Of a DNA stretch of 64,000 nucleotides, positions 46,309 to 54,814 are shown piece after piece. A program made the position numbers and the translations under genes. Source of the stretch: Planctomycetota bacterium (GTDB lineage: Bacteria; Planctomycetota; UBA1135; GCA-002686595); assembly GCA_021413885.1 (NCBI GenBank), contig JAIOPM010000025.1, positions 1-64,000 on the forward strand. Direction: 5' to 3'. Every line of letters begins with the position of its first letter. Position 1 is the stretch's first letter. Below the pieces are notes generated by a model that saw only the letters and a list, made by a program, of their open reading frames with translations, had not been told where the DNA came from and searched no databases.

Positions 46309-46518
46309 TCAGAACGGGTCCCAGCTCGCGCCGTGCGGAGGAGGCGGGCTTTGGAATTCGCCGGTGTCGCTCGGCACGACGATCTCGTGGTCGAGCGGCG
46401 CGGTGAGGCGAGAGGAGAGCTCGTACAAGTCGTCGAGACTCCACAGGTCGCGCTCGTCGTCGTCGAAGACGTCGTGGCGCGGTACGTCACGGTGTGCTTT
46501 GGAACGGTGTTGCTTCAT
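46309..46518 (-). CDS. Small acidic hypothetical protein
   Basis: A 69-residue open frame from ATG 46518. It opens with a basic segment (MKQHRSKAHRDVPRHDVF), continues with an acidic one (DDDERDLWSLDDLYELSSRL) and ends with Pro and aromatic residues (SPPPPHGASWDPF). The biased, ordered composition and the stop placed two bases from the convergent kinase stop favour a real gene, but I recognise no family and the ribosome site (AGAGGG two bases before the start) is poorly spaced. It could also be chance. Confidence 0.45.
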   Translation of the reverse strand: MKQHRSKAHRDVPRHDVFDDDERDLWSLDDLYELSSRLTAPLDHEIVVPSDTGEFQSPPPPHGASWDPF

Positions 46519-46605
46519 GGCCCTCTTCTCGACCGGGCGAGGCAAGGCCCGGTCAACCCGGCGAGAAAGGTCCGCGCCGGACGCAAGTCCTTGCGAAGCG
46601 CCGAC

Positions 46606-46769
46606 TAGCAGCCCGTCGAAGAAGTCGATGCGGCGCGAAGCCGTCCGGCCGCGCCGGCTCTGCGTCGCGCCGTCCTCGGCGAACTAGCGAGTTCGCCTGC
46701 GGCGACGCTCCTTGATCCGACGCAGCCGGGCGACTTCGCGCTCGCAAGCACTTCTTCAACAGGCTGCTA
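46606..46769. repeat. Nested palindromic repeat, copy 2
   Basis: A second copy, by eye close to 90% identical to 42647-42811. The ends are inverted repeats TAGCAGCCCGTCGAAGAAGT and its near complement ending at 46769 (18 of 20 match). The central stem is GGCGAACT with AGTTCGCC (46678-46697). The right tip supplies the TAG stop of ispG (46767-46769). The left tip lies upstream of the small gene at 46309 and does not end a recognised gene. The inner arms are less perfect than in copy 1. Confidence 0.85.
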
Positions 46770-47906
46770 CCGAGCCGCCGCGCGCGCCGCGATCAGACGA
46801 TCGAGCTCTTCGCGCAGCCGCGGCAGGATCGCGTCGTACGCGAACGCGCCCAACTCGGCCTCGCCTCGCTTCAAGTTCACGAAGTTCGGACCACACCATA
46901 GACCGAGGTCCGCGTCGTCGGTTTCACCCGGACCGTTCACTCGGCAACCCATCACGGCGATCGTCAGCCGATGCTCGGCGGCGTAGGCGGTCAGACGCTT
47001 CACGTCCTCGGCGAGCTCGATGAACTTCTCGTTCTCGACGCGCGAGCAAGACGGGCACGCGATGATGTTGAGCCCGTCGAAGAAGTTGGGCGGCACCGAG
47101 CGGAAGCGGCCGGCCTCGATGTCGTGGACCAGCTCGCGCCCGACCGCGATCTCGCGCCCCTTGTCGTCGAACGGCAACGTCAGCGAGACGCGCAACGTGT
47201 CGCCGATGCCGCGCGACAGGAGCTGCTCGAACGCGATCCGCGTCTTGATGATCCCCTCGGGCGGCATGCCGGCCTCGGTGACGCCGAGGTGGATCGGCAC
47301 GTCGGGCAGGGCGGCGGCGAAGCGCTGGTTCGCTTCGATCACGAAGCGCGGATCGGAGTCCTTGATCGAGACGCAGTAGTCGCGGAAGCCGAGTTCCTCG
47401 ACCATCCCGCAATGGTCGATCGCGCACTGGGCGATCGCGCCGACGTGGTCGTCGCCGAAACGCCGTTCGTACTCAGGCGCGATCGAGCCGGCGTTGACGC
47501 CGATGCGCAGGGCGAGCCCGCGCTCCTTCGCGATGCCGACCAGATAGGCGACCTTCTCGGCGACCGGCTTCTCGCGCTCGTGGTGGTGGAGGTGGCCGGG
47601 GTTGTAGCGGAGCTTGTCGACGTACGGCGCGACCTTCTCCGCCAGGCGGTAGTTCTCCTGGAGGTCGACCGAGAGGCGCGCCTTGGTCTGGCGGCGGATC
47701 TCGGCCAGGGCTTCGACGTCGGCGAGGCTGTCGACCGCAATGCGGATCAGGTCGGCACCGGCCTCCTCGAGGATCCGCACCTGGCGTAGCGTCGCCGGGA
47801 TGTCGCGGGTCCGGGTCGCGGCCATGCTCTGGACGGCGATCGGCGCGTCACCCCCGACGGCGAGGTCGCGGATGTGGATCGTGCGGGTCTTGCGCTTCGG
47901 GATCAT
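46767..47906 (-). CDS. ispG: 4-hydroxy-3-methylbut-2-enyl diphosphate synthase (flavodoxin/ferredoxin)
   Basis: Penultimate [4Fe-4S] enzyme of the MEP pathway to isoprenoids, also called GcpE. The 379-residue protein is the short bacterial type. Family blocks are [14 protein letters not shown], a TIM-barrel core with KLRYNPGH and RIGVNAGS, and the C-terminal cluster domain with IACPSCSR (two cluster Cys) and [10 protein letters not shown] (third Cys and the Glu that completes the ligand set). ATG 47906 is the start. Its TAG stop is contributed by the palindromic repeat. No neighbouring isoprenoid genes. Confidence 0.95.
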   Translation of the reverse strand: MIPKRKTRTIHIRDLAVGGDAPIAVQSMAATRTRDIPATLRQVRILEEAGADLIRIAVDSLADVEALAEIRRQTKARLSVDLQENYRLAEKVAPYVDKLRYNPGHLHHHEREKPVAEKVAYLVGIAKERGLALRIGVNAGSIAPEYERRFGDDHVGAIAQCAIDHCGMVEELGFRDYCVSIKDSDPRFVIEANQRFAAALPDVPIHLGVTEAGMPPEGIIKTRIAFEQLLSRGIGDTLRVSLTLPFDDKGREIAVGRELVHDIEAGRFRSVPPNFFDGLNIIACPSCSRVENEKFIELAEDVKRLTAYAAEHRLTIAVMGCRVNGPGETDDADLGLWCGPNFVNLKRGEAELGAFAYDAILPRLREELDRLIAARAAAR

Positions 47907-48241
47907 CGCGAAGGGGGAGCTGAACGAGCCATGCTAACCGCGACGACACGCCGAGCTGCGTTCGCCGAACGCGCGTCCGCGAACTCCGAAAAAAGCCGTC
48001 CTTTTCACCCCCACACCAACCGGGGATTGCGGAGGCCCCTAGGGAGAATCTTGAAAGGGCCCCCCGCCCGAACCGGACACGCCCATCCCCTCGCGGAGAT
48101 CCGGCACTTGGGTGGGGCAGACCTTATGCCTTCCGTCGGCCGCCCCAACCGTGCGCGAGAACGGTTGGGGTGGCCTCTTCCTTATATGCGGTTGGCGGGA
48201 TGGGGACGAGCGCCGGACCGGCGGCCCAAGGTGGCCCCGTC
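47907..48241. other. Intergenic region upstream of ispG
   Basis: 335 bases between the ispG start and the stop of the membrane TPR gene. It contains a strong hairpin (48138-48175, listed separately). The ispG promoter must lie in the left part, but no clear -35/-10 pair is visible. I see no tRNA or small gene. Confidence 0.5.
48138..48175. terminator. 15-bp hairpin downstream of the membrane TPR gene
   Basis: GGCCGCCCCAACCGT (48138-48152) pairs with ACGGTTGGGGTGGCC (48161-48175), with one G-T wobble, around an eight-base loop. It is 67 bases past the stop of the minus-strand gene at 48242. The T-rich side (TCTTCCTTATAT) is on the plus strand, so as a terminator for the minus-strand gene it is atypical. 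Confidence 0.5.
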
Positions 48242-50224
48242 CTACGGCACCGCGTCGCGCAGGGGTTGGCGCATCCGGTAGAGCTCGCGCTCGCGTTCGA
48301 GTTGCGCGATTGCATCCGCCGGCCCGTCGGGCCCGACGATCGCGAGCGCCTTCTCGACCTCGGCGACCGCCTCGTCGAAGCGACCGAGTTCGGCCAGGGC
48401 CGCGCCCCGCAGGCGGGCGGACGCCGTTCGATGGCTGCGCTGGGGTTCGTTCGCGCCGTCGACGAGCTCGAGGGCGGCGCGACCGTCGCGGACCGACGGG
48501 TCGTCGGAGGTCGCTAGCAGCAGGACGAGACCTTCGAACACCAGCGGGTCGTCGGGGGCGAGGACGTGCGCGCGGGAGAACGCGACGAGCGCTTCCGGCG
48601 CGCGGTGCAAGCGCGCCAACGCTCGCGCCTTGCCGCGCAGGAAGCCGGCCGAGTCGGGAGCGTCGGCGAGTAGGCGTTCGAAGTGCGTGAGCGCCGCCGC
48701 CGCGTCGCCGCGGAGCAAGAGCGCGTTCGCGAGGTTCTCGCGTTCGAGCGCGAGGGCTGGGAGGAGCTCGACCGCCTTCGACCAGAGCTCGATCGCGGCA
48801 TCGAGGTGCCCGAGTTCGACTTCGAGCAGCGCCGGGTTGTTGTACCAGAGCGGATACGACGGATGCAGTTCGCGCGCGCGTCGGTACGCATCGCGCGCTT
48901 CCTCGCGCGCGCCGCGAACGCGCAGCGCGTCGCCGAGGTTCGACCACGCGCGATCGTTGTCCGGGCGGTGTTCGAGCGTCGCGCGCCACAGACGTTCGGC
49001 GCTCGCGAAGTAGGCGTTGGCGCGGTGCGTCAGCGCGGTGCTCCACGACGCGGCGGCGAGGACGACGGCGATCCACGTCGCGCGGCGTCGCGCGTCGGGC
49101 AGACGCTCGCACAACTGCATCAGCCCCGCGACCGCGAGGCCGACGACGCACGCGAGCGGCAGGTACATCCGGTGGAGCGCGTAGAGCTCGAACGGGATCG
49201 GGACGAAGCTCGACGCCGGCGCGAGTAAGACGAAGAACATTGACCCGAGCACGGCGACGCGTGGCGCGCGCCTCCACGCCCACGCGACGGCAGCGAGCAA
49301 CGCGAGCACGACGAACGCCTGCGGCAACCACGCGCCGAGCGTCTTCGGGATCGGCCAGCCGTAGTCGATCACGATCGGCGTCTGCACGACGACGAGGCGC
49401 AGGTACTCGACGATCGCCGCGGCTTGCGTCGTGATCCACGCGAACCACGTGACTTCATCGAGCATGCCGAGGCTCGAAGCGCGGTGCAGACCGTCGGCGG
49501 ACACCGAGAGCGCGACCGCCGGCCACGACAGCGCGAGCGCGAGGTAGAGCCCGCGATGGTCGCGCCACGCGGCGCGCGGCGAACCGCTCGCGAAAACAGC
49601 ATCGATCACGAACACGACCAGCGGCAACAGCGCGATCGATTCCTTGCACGCGGCGCCGATCAACGCGAACGCCGCGGCGAGGAACGTGTGCCGCGCGGAC
49701 CCGGACTCCTTCAACCGCGCGAATGCTGCGACGAGTCCCGCGAGGAAGCAAAGCCCCATCAACGACTCGCACCGTTGGATCACGAGCGTGACCGCTCCGA
49801 CGTGCAACGGATGCACGCCCCAGAGCAACGCGGTGGCGAACGCGAGAGCGTCACGCCGCTCGCGCATCCACGTCGACGCGCGCGGCAATTCGCAGAGCCT
49901 TCGCACCGCCGCGAACAGGCACACGGTCGCCGCCGCGTGAATCGCGAGGTTGAACGCGTGGTAGCTCCACGTCTGGAGCTCCGAGATCGCGTAGTTGAGC
50001 GCGAGACTGAACGCGACCGCCGGCCGACCGACCAAGCCGCAACCGGGCGCGGCCCACAGCTCTCCGTCGGGCGGCCACAGCCGCCGCAGATTCGGATTGG
50101 CGACGATGTCGAGCAGATCGTCGAAGACGAACACGCCGCCGAACGAATTCGCGAACGCGAGGCAGACCGCGACGACGAGTACGAACGAGAGCACGCGTCC
50201 GCGATCGCGTTGCTCGTCCGACAT
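48242..50224 (-). CDS. Second polytopic membrane protein with TPR repeats (TMTC-like)
   Basis: A 660-residue protein of the same general design as the one at 37940: about eleven membrane helices in the first 400 residues, then TPR repeats (RAWSNLGDALRVRGAREEARDAYRRA and following). Shared features are the early FVFDDLLDIVANPNL acidic loop, a LLWGVHPLHVGAVTLVIQRCESL block matching LHPTHVESVAWVAERKDVL, and YALHRMYLP before the TPR part. The His-x-x-His-x-Glu of the other protein is reduced to HPLHVGA. A GT-C type transferase role is inferred, weaker than for its relative. It starts 55 bases after fliN ends and is probably not part of the flagellar operon. Confidence 0.78.
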   Translation of the reverse strand: MSDEQRDRGRVLSFVLVVAVCLAFANSFGGVFVFDDLLDIVANPNLRRLWPPDGELWAAPGCGLVGRPAVAFSLALNYAISELQTWSYHAFNLAIHAAATVCLFAAVRRLCELPRASTWMRERRDALAFATALLWGVHPLHVGAVTLVIQRCESLMGLCFLAGLVAAFARLKESGSARHTFLAAAFALIGAACKESIALLPLVVFVIDAVFASGSPRAAWRDHRGLYLALALSWPAVALSVSADGLHRASSLGMLDEVTWFAWITTQAAAIVEYLRLVVVQTPIVIDYGWPIPKTLGAWLPQAFVVLALLAAVAWAWRRAPRVAVLGSMFFVLLAPASSFVPIPFELYALHRMYLPLACVVGLAVAGLMQLCERLPDARRRATWIAVVLAAASWSTALTHRANAYFASAERLWRATLEHRPDNDRAWSNLGDALRVRGAREEARDAYRRARELHPSYPLWYNNPALLEVELGHLDAAIELWSKAVELLPALALERENLANALLLRGDAAAALTHFERLLADAPDSAGFLRGKARALARLHRAPEALVAFSRAHVLAPDDPLVFEGLVLLLATSDDPSVRDGRAALELVDGANEPQRSHRTASARLRGAALAELGRFDEAVAEVEKALAIVGPDGPADAIAQLERERELYRMRQPLRDAVP

Positions 50225-50279
50225 GCGGGCTATCCTGCGAGCGTCGCCCGCTCGGTCAAGCGCGAAGCTCGCGCCTCGT

Positions 50280-50618
50280 TCAATCCGGGATCTTCACGCT
50301 CGTGATGCGCACGCCGTAGGTCTTGTCGATCGTCACCACTTCGCCGCGCGCGACGACCTTGCCGTTTACCAGGATGTCGGCCGGTTCGTGGGCTTCGCGG
50401 TCGAGGGTGACCAACGAGCCCGGCGTGAGTTGGATCAACTCCGCGAGCGTCATCCGCGTGCGGCCGACCTCGACGGTCAGACGCACGGGCACGTCGAGGA
50501 TCTGCGCGAGGCCGAGCGGATCACCGCTCTTCGGCGACGCTTGCAGCTCGGCGAGTTCGGTCGATTGCACCGCGACGGCGCCGGCTTCGGAATTCTCTTG
50601 GCTCACTTCGTTCGACAT
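50280..50618 (-). CDS. fliN: Flagellar motor switch protein FliN
   Basis: C-ring subunit of 112 residues. After a variable N-terminus the SpoA domain is complete: ILDVPVRLTVEVGRTRMTLAELIQLTPGSLVTLDREAHEPADILVNGKVVARGEVV, cited in part. Length fits a stand-alone FliN without a CheC-like domain. It lies 15 bases after fliM and is the last flagellar gene of cluster II. Confidence 0.93.
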   Translation of the reverse strand: MSNEVSQENSEAGAVAVQSTELAELQASPKSGDPLGLAQILDVPVRLTVEVGRTRMTLAELIQLTPGSLVTLDREAHEPADILVNGKVVARGEVVTIDKTYGVRITSVKIPD

Positions 50619-50633
50619 GGCTGGTGCTCTCGT

Positions 50634-51566
50634 TCATTCCTCGCGTCCGCGCGGACGCAAACGTTCGACTTTGGTCGCCAGGTTCCCGTCGCGCATGCCC
50701 AACTTCACGTCGGCGCACACGCGATCCTCGACCACCAGGCGCAGGGGCTCGTCGGTTCGCGTTCCGAGCGGAATCACGTCGCCGATCTCCAGGTGCAAGA
50801 GGTCCGCGAGCACGATCTCGGAGGATCCGAGGCGCACGGAGACTTCGAAGGGAACTCCGGCGATGTGCTCAGGCGCTTGAGCGGTGGGTGCGGGCTTCTT
50901 CGCCGCGGCGGGAGCCGGGGAATTGCCGACGACGCCCGGCAGGTAGAGGCGCAACGTGCTCTGGCCGCCTGGCCCGTCGATCGCGAACTGCACGGCGACG
51001 CGCTGCGAGTCCGCGGTCGGACCGGCGTCGCGCCAAGTCCCGAGCTCTTCGCGGATGTCGACGACGCGCACGTCCTTGAGGTCGAGCTTCCACAACTTCG
51101 CGAGGCGTTGCAGCGGGTACGACACGAGCCGCTTCAACATCGTCTTCTCGACCGAAGCGAGCTTGCGCGCCTTGCAGTCCTTCACCTCGGGCATCCCGAG
51201 CGACGTCTCGATCGAACCGACCGCGCCGGCGAGATCCCAGATCGCCCAACCGAGCTCGCCGCGCACTTCGAAGCGCACGATCGCGAACGGATCCTCGAGT
51301 TGCTCGAAGAGCCCATCGCAATTCATCTCGTCGAGATCGACGAGTTCGATCGTGAGCTTGCCGCGCAACGCGGCTTGCAGTTCGCGCTGGAGCTCCGGCG
51401 CGAGGCGAACGACCTGCTCGACGAGCGCCGCTCGCGTCTCGGAACTCAGCCGTTTCGGACGGTGGAAGTCGCGCGAAGAGACTTCGCCCGTCGGCGCGTT
51501 GTCCGCGCTCTTCGGCAGGAGTTCCAGGATCGCCCGGATCTCTTCGGGTAGCAGGTTCGACGTCAC
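50634..51566 (-). CDS. fliM: Flagellar motor switch protein FliM
   Basis: C-ring protein of 310 residues that binds CheY-P and FliG. The N-terminus LLPEEIRAILELL is a recognisable variant of the LSQxEIDALL CheY-binding motif. The middle domain is divergent (WAIWDLAGAVGSIETSLGMPEVKD replaces much of the usual GGxG region), so it is a remote FliM. The C-terminal SpoA domain is clear from FEVSVRLGSSEIVLADLLHLEIGDVIPLG. Start GTG 51566. It lies between fliL and fliN, the usual order. Confidence 0.85.
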   Translation of the reverse strand: MTSNLLPEEIRAILELLPKSADNAPTGEVSSRDFHRPKRLSSETRAALVEQVVRLAPELQRELQAALRGKLTIELVDLDEMNCDGLFEQLEDPFAIVRFEVRGELGWAIWDLAGAVGSIETSLGMPEVKDCKARKLASVEKTMLKRLVSYPLQRLAKLWKLDLKDVRVVDIREELGTWRDAGPTADSQRVAVQFAIDGPGGQSTLRLYLPGVVGNSPAPAAAKKPAPTAQAPEHIAGVPFEVSVRLGSSEIVLADLLHLEIGDVIPLGTRTDEPLRLVVEDRVCADVKLGMRDGNLATKVERLRPRGREE

Positions 51567-51578
51567 GAGGGCGCTAGC

Positions 51579-52394
51579 TCACTGAACGAGGAACGAATCC
51601 TTGAAGATGCGTTTGACGCGGCCCGGCGCACCGACGGGTACTTCGCCGGAGAAGCCTTCGACGAGCTTGGTCGTGTCGAGGTAGACGAACTCGCCGCGTC
51701 GGTCGACGACTTGGAGGTCGCGCGACTTTTCGAGCGCCATCGGCGGACCGTCGTCGAGCGCGATCGTCTTGCGCGCGGCGTCGATCTCGACCGCGTGCTC
51801 GTGCAGCAAGCCGCGCATCGTCGACTTCGCGACCGACTCGCCGACGCGCAGGCCCGATACCTTGTCGGCCGTCCCGGGCGCGAGCGAATCGCCGACGTAG
51901 ACCGGGAAGAGCACCGGATCGACCGCTTCGCGCACTTCCTCGAGGAACGAATCGATCAACACCGGATCGGTCACTTGGTTGATCGTCTTGGTCGCCGCGA
52001 GCGTCAGCAACGCGTCCTTCAACATCGCGAGGTAGAGCGGATCCTCGGTCGGCGCGCCGCCGTGGCCGCCGGCCGCGCCGCCGCCGAGGCGACCGGTGAC
52101 GTAGTGCTCCTCGTAGGCGAAGTACTCGGCTTGGAGGGACAGGACGAGATAGCGCTTGCCGTCCGCGCCGGCGAGGTTGGCTTGGATCTGTTCCTTCGAC
52201 AACTTCGCGACGAACGGGCCTTCGAGCTCGGGCTCTTCGTGCGGCTTCGGCACCGCCATCAACGAGGCGATGAACGCGAGCGCGAGCACCGCGGCGGCGC
52301 CGCCTCCGACGAACAACATCTTCTTGCTCTTCTTCGGCGCTTCGCCTTCCGCGGGCTTCTGTCCGTCCGGAGCGGTCTTCTTTTCTTCGGCCAT
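51579..52394 (-). CDS. fliL: FliL-like stator-associated membrane protein
   Basis: A 271-residue single-pass protein. A Lys/Pro-rich cytoplasmic start is followed by a membrane helix (MLFVGGGAAAVLALAFIASLM, about 26-46) and a periplasmic region with the FliL-type order YLVLSLQAEYF, then LKDALLTLAATKTINQV and a helix with FLEEVREAVDPVLFPVYVGD. An insert GGGAAGGHGGAPTE and an extra C-terminal domain of about 100 residues make it longer than ordinary FliL (about 160). FliL surrounds the stators and aids torque. Position between motB and fliM supports the call. Confidence 0.75.
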   Translation of the reverse strand: MAEEKKTAPDGQKPAEGEAPKKSKKMLFVGGGAAAVLALAFIASLMAVPKPHEEPELEGPFVAKLSKEQIQANLAGADGKRYLVLSLQAEYFAYEEHYVTGRLGGGAAGGHGGAPTEDPLYLAMLKDALLTLAATKTINQVTDPVLIDSFLEEVREAVDPVLFPVYVGDSLAPGTADKVSGLRVGESVAKSTMRGLLHEHAVEIDAARKTIALDDGPPMALEKSRDLQVVDRRGEFVYLDTTKLVEGFSGEVPVGAPGRVKRIFKDSFLVQ

Positions 52395-52405
52395 GGCGAG
52401 TTCCG

Positions 52406-53206
52406 TCAGTTGACGTCTTTGGAGATGGGTTGGATCAGACGCGCGTCGACCGTCGCCGGGATGCCGCCCGCGAAGTGCGGCTCGCGGGACCAGGCACGGG
52501 CTTCGACGCGTTGATTGACGAACGTGCAGGTCGCGATCAGGTAGTCGCGCACGGCGGCGGCGCGTTGGAACGCGAGCACCGGCTCGTCGGCGTGACCTTC
52601 GAGGATCAGCAACTGACCGGAGCCGGGCCGCAGACTCTCCGCGATCAGATCGAGGTACTTGCGCGCCTTCTCGTCGAGGTCGGCGGAGTTCGCCGCGAAG
52701 CGCGCGATCGCCGGTTGCGGCAACGCGGTGTACGGACGCAGCGCCGTCTCGAGGATGCGCCGCACTTCCTCGAGGTTCTTCGCGTCGGCGCGACCTTCGA
52801 GCATCTCCTCCTCGGTGATCGGATCGAGCCCGAAGTTCTTGCGGAAGGAGTTGACCGCGTTCAGGTACTCCGCGCCGGAGAGCGCGGCGCCCATGCCCTT
52901 GCTCTCGAGCGCGACGACGAAGTTGCCGAGACCGCGAGCGACCAGCCCCGCGTCCTGCTTCTTCGCCATCGTCACGAGGATGATGAAGAAGCACAGGAAC
53001 AGCGTCATCATGTCGCCGAACGAGATCAGCCACGGCGGAGGGCCGTGGTGCGGATGTTCATGGGACTTGTGCGGCCCGTGTCCGCCGTGAGCGTGGCCGC
53101 CGCCGCCATGTCCGCCGTGACCGCCGCCTTCCGCCGGATGCTCGGCGTGGGCGTCGTGTTCGGCGTGTTGCTCTTCGTGAGCGGGGGGCGTGGCGGTGGT
53201 CGACAT
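52406..53206 (-). CDS. motB: MotB-like stator protein with histidine-rich N-terminus
   Basis: A 266-residue stator subunit. The cytoplasmic N-terminus is extraordinary: fifteen His in residues 10-54, in HGG, HAH and HPHH patterns. The single helix PWLISFGDMMTLFLCFFIILVT carries Asp65, the proton- or ion-binding Asp of MotB. The C-terminal OmpA-like domain (LLILEGHADEPVLAFQRAAAVRDYL) keeps the peptidoglycan-binding outline but lacks the full N-x-x-L-S-x-x-R-A motif. It starts five bases after the second motB-like gene stops. Two MotB-type proteins with one MotA suggests a mixed or specialised stator. Confidence 0.85.
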   Translation of the reverse strand: MSTTATPPAHEEQHAEHDAHAEHPAEGGGHGGHGGGGHAHGGHGPHKSHEHPHHGPPPWLISFGDMMTLFLCFFIILVTMAKKQDAGLVARGLGNFVVALESKGMGAALSGAEYLNAVNSFRKNFGLDPITEEEMLEGRADAKNLEEVRRILETALRPYTALPQPAIARFAANSADLDEKARKYLDLIAESLRPGSGQLLILEGHADEPVLAFQRAAAVRDYLIATCTFVNQRVEARAWSREPHFAGGIPATVDARLIQPISKDVN

Positions 53207-53211
53207 CGACG

Positions 53212-53916
53212 TCACTTCGCTCCTTGCGAGCCGCCGGCCCAGCCGAGCGCGTGTTCGCGCGTCACGGCGAGCACGCGCACGCCGACGCGACGATTGAGCT
53301 TGCGACCGAGCGCCGAACCTTCGACCGCGCGCAGCTTCGAGGCTCCCGCGCTGGCGATCTGCACTTGATCGGGCCGCAGCGAGCCCGCGTCGAGCAACGC
53401 GTGCGCGGCGACGACCGCGCGTTCGAGGCCGAGGCGTTCGGCGTCGCGCGTCTCGGCTTCCTTGCCGTCGACGTGGCCTTCGACCAACACCAGTTGGTCG
53501 TACTTGCCGAGCATCTTGCCGAGTTTGGCGAGCTCGTCCTGCAGCGCATCGTTGACCGCGAACGACCCCGGCGCGAACGAACACTCCGAACCGAAGTCGA
53601 TCGCGAGCCCGTCGAGCGCCGCGTCGAGCACGACGCGATTCTTGTCGTCCTTCGACCGTTGCTTGTCGAGGTCCGACGAGAGGTTCGAGACCGTCGACTG
53701 ATCGACGTCGATCGCCGGGCCGTAGCCGGTGAGGTTCGGGAACACGCCGCCGCGTCCCTTGAGCAACCCGACGCCGACCGACTTGACATCGCCCGACGAC
53801 GACGTCGAGAACGTCATCATCATCAAGAAGAACGTGACGAGCAGCGAGATCATGTCGCAGTAGCTGACGAGCCAGCCTTCACCGCCGCCGTGCTCCTCTT
53901 GCGCCTTCTTGACCAC
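53212..53916 (-). CDS. Second MotB-like stator protein
   Basis: A 234-residue MotB homologue from GTG 53916. EEHGGGEGWLVSYCDMISLLVTFFLMMMTF contains the membrane helix with Asp21 in the place of the ion-binding Asp (quoted in two parts here as EEHGGGEGWLVSYCD and MISLLVTFFLMMM). The C-terminal OmpA-like domain has LVLVEGHVDGKEAETRDAERLGLERAVVAA and LNRRVGVRVLAV, a reasonable peptidoglycan-binding fold. It lies directly after motA, six bases apart, so it is the position-typical MotB partner. Confidence 0.85.
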   Translation of the reverse strand: MVKKAQEEHGGGEGWLVSYCDMISLLVTFFLMMMTFSTSSSGDVKSVGVGLLKGRGGVFPNLTGYGPAIDVDQSTVSNLSSDLDKQRSKDDKNRVVLDAALDGLAIDFGSECSFAPGSFAVNDALQDELAKLGKMLGKYDQLVLVEGHVDGKEAETRDAERLGLERAVVAAHALLDAGSLRPDQVQIASAGASKLRAVEGSALGRKLNRRVGVRVLAVTREHALGWAGGSQGAK

Positions 53917-53922
53917 GGTGCA

Positions 53923-54696
53923 TCAGCCCTTGATCGCTTCGCGGTCCGAGGGAGCGAGGAAGCCCTTGAGCTTCTCCTTGATCAACTGCGGCTTCTCGCC
54001 GGATTGGATCGCGACGATGCCGGCGATCATCAGCTCGCGCAGCTGCGACTCCTGCTTGTTGCGTTGGTCGAGTTTGCCCGCCATCGGCAGGAACACCATA
54101 TTCGCCGCGAACGCGCCGTAGAATGTACCGACGAGCGCGCCGGCCATGCCCGCGCCGATCTTCGACGGGTCGGACAAGTTGGAGAGCATCTGCACGAGAC
54201 CGATCAGCGTCTCCACCATTCCGAACGCCGGCGCGAACGTGCCGAACTGTTCGAGCATCTTCTTGCCGGTCGCGTGACGTTGCTTCGCGACTTCGGCTTC
54301 GACTTCGAGGATGTCGCGCACCGTGTCGGCGGAGAAGCCGTCGATCACGAGCTGCATGCCCTTGGCCATGAACTTGTCGTCGACTTCCTTCAACTTGCTC
54401 TCGAGCGCGAGCAAGCCCTCTTTCCGCGCGAGCGTCGCGTAGTTGATGATCCGATCGATCTCTTCGCTCGGCGTCGGCAAGCGATAGAGGAAGGTGCGCA
54501 GGCACACCTTGAACATCTGCTTCACCTCCTCGAGTCGGAAGTGAATCATCACGGCCGCGAACGCGCCGCCGCACACGACCGCGGCGGCCGGCGGGTGAAC
54601 GAAGAGCGCCAAACCGGCGAAGCCGCCTCCGTGCATCATCGACCAAGCGATGAGGCCGAAGCCGAGCATGAAGCCGAGCAGTGTCGAGAGATCCAT
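53923..54696 (-). CDS. motA: Flagellar stator protein MotA
   Basis: Four-helix ion-channel and torque subunit of 257 residues. Family landmarks: GGGFAGLALFVHPPAAAVVCGGAFAAV in the first helices, the cytoplasmic loop with LARKEGLLALE that interacts with FliG, FGTFAPAFGMVETLIGLVQMLSNLSDPSKIG containing the key Pro of helix 3, and TFYGAFAANMVFLPMAGKL. Long motifs are cited here in pieces of the helix they mark. The gene is preceded by a 118-base gap with a sigma-28-like site, so it may begin its own transcript with the two motB genes, fliL, fliM and fliN. Confidence 0.93.
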   Translation of the reverse strand: MDLSTLLGFMLGFGLIAWSMMHGGGFAGLALFVHPPAAAVVCGGAFAAVMIHFRLEEVKQMFKVCLRTFLYRLPTPSEEIDRIINYATLARKEGLLALESKLKEVDDKFMAKGMQLVIDGFSADTVRDILEVEAEVAKQRHATGKKMLEQFGTFAPAFGMVETLIGLVQMLSNLSDPSKIGAGMAGALVGTFYGAFAANMVFLPMAGKLDQRNKQESQLRELMIAGIVAIQSGEKPQLIKEKLKGFLAPSDREAIKG

Positions 54697-54744
54697 GAGG
54701 TGCGCGACCTGGGGTTGCCGGGGAAGGATTCCCGGTTCCAGTCC

Positions 54745-54772
54745 TTATCGACGCCGACTGAAATCGCCTTGA
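54745..54772 (-). promoter_or_regulatory. Candidate sigma-28 (FliA) promoter of motA
   Basis: Read on the minus strand, TCAA (54772-54769) and GTCGATAA (54752-54745) are separated by 16 bases. The flagellar sigma-28 consensus is TAAA, about 15 bases, GCCGATAA, so the site matches three of four and seven of eight positions. It lies 49 to 76 bases before the motA ATG in the only sizeable gap of flagellar cluster II. Confidence 0.45.
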
Positions 54773-54814
54773 TCGGCGGTGCGGCGCGTCGGTCGCACGG
54801 ATGGGGCGCTCGCC

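Noticed and set aside
53040-53150. Tandem GCCGCC/GTCCGCCGTGA-like repeats as a non-coding repeat
   Set aside because: They are the codons of the His/Gly-rich N-terminus of the MotB-like protein, in frame and without a separate structure.
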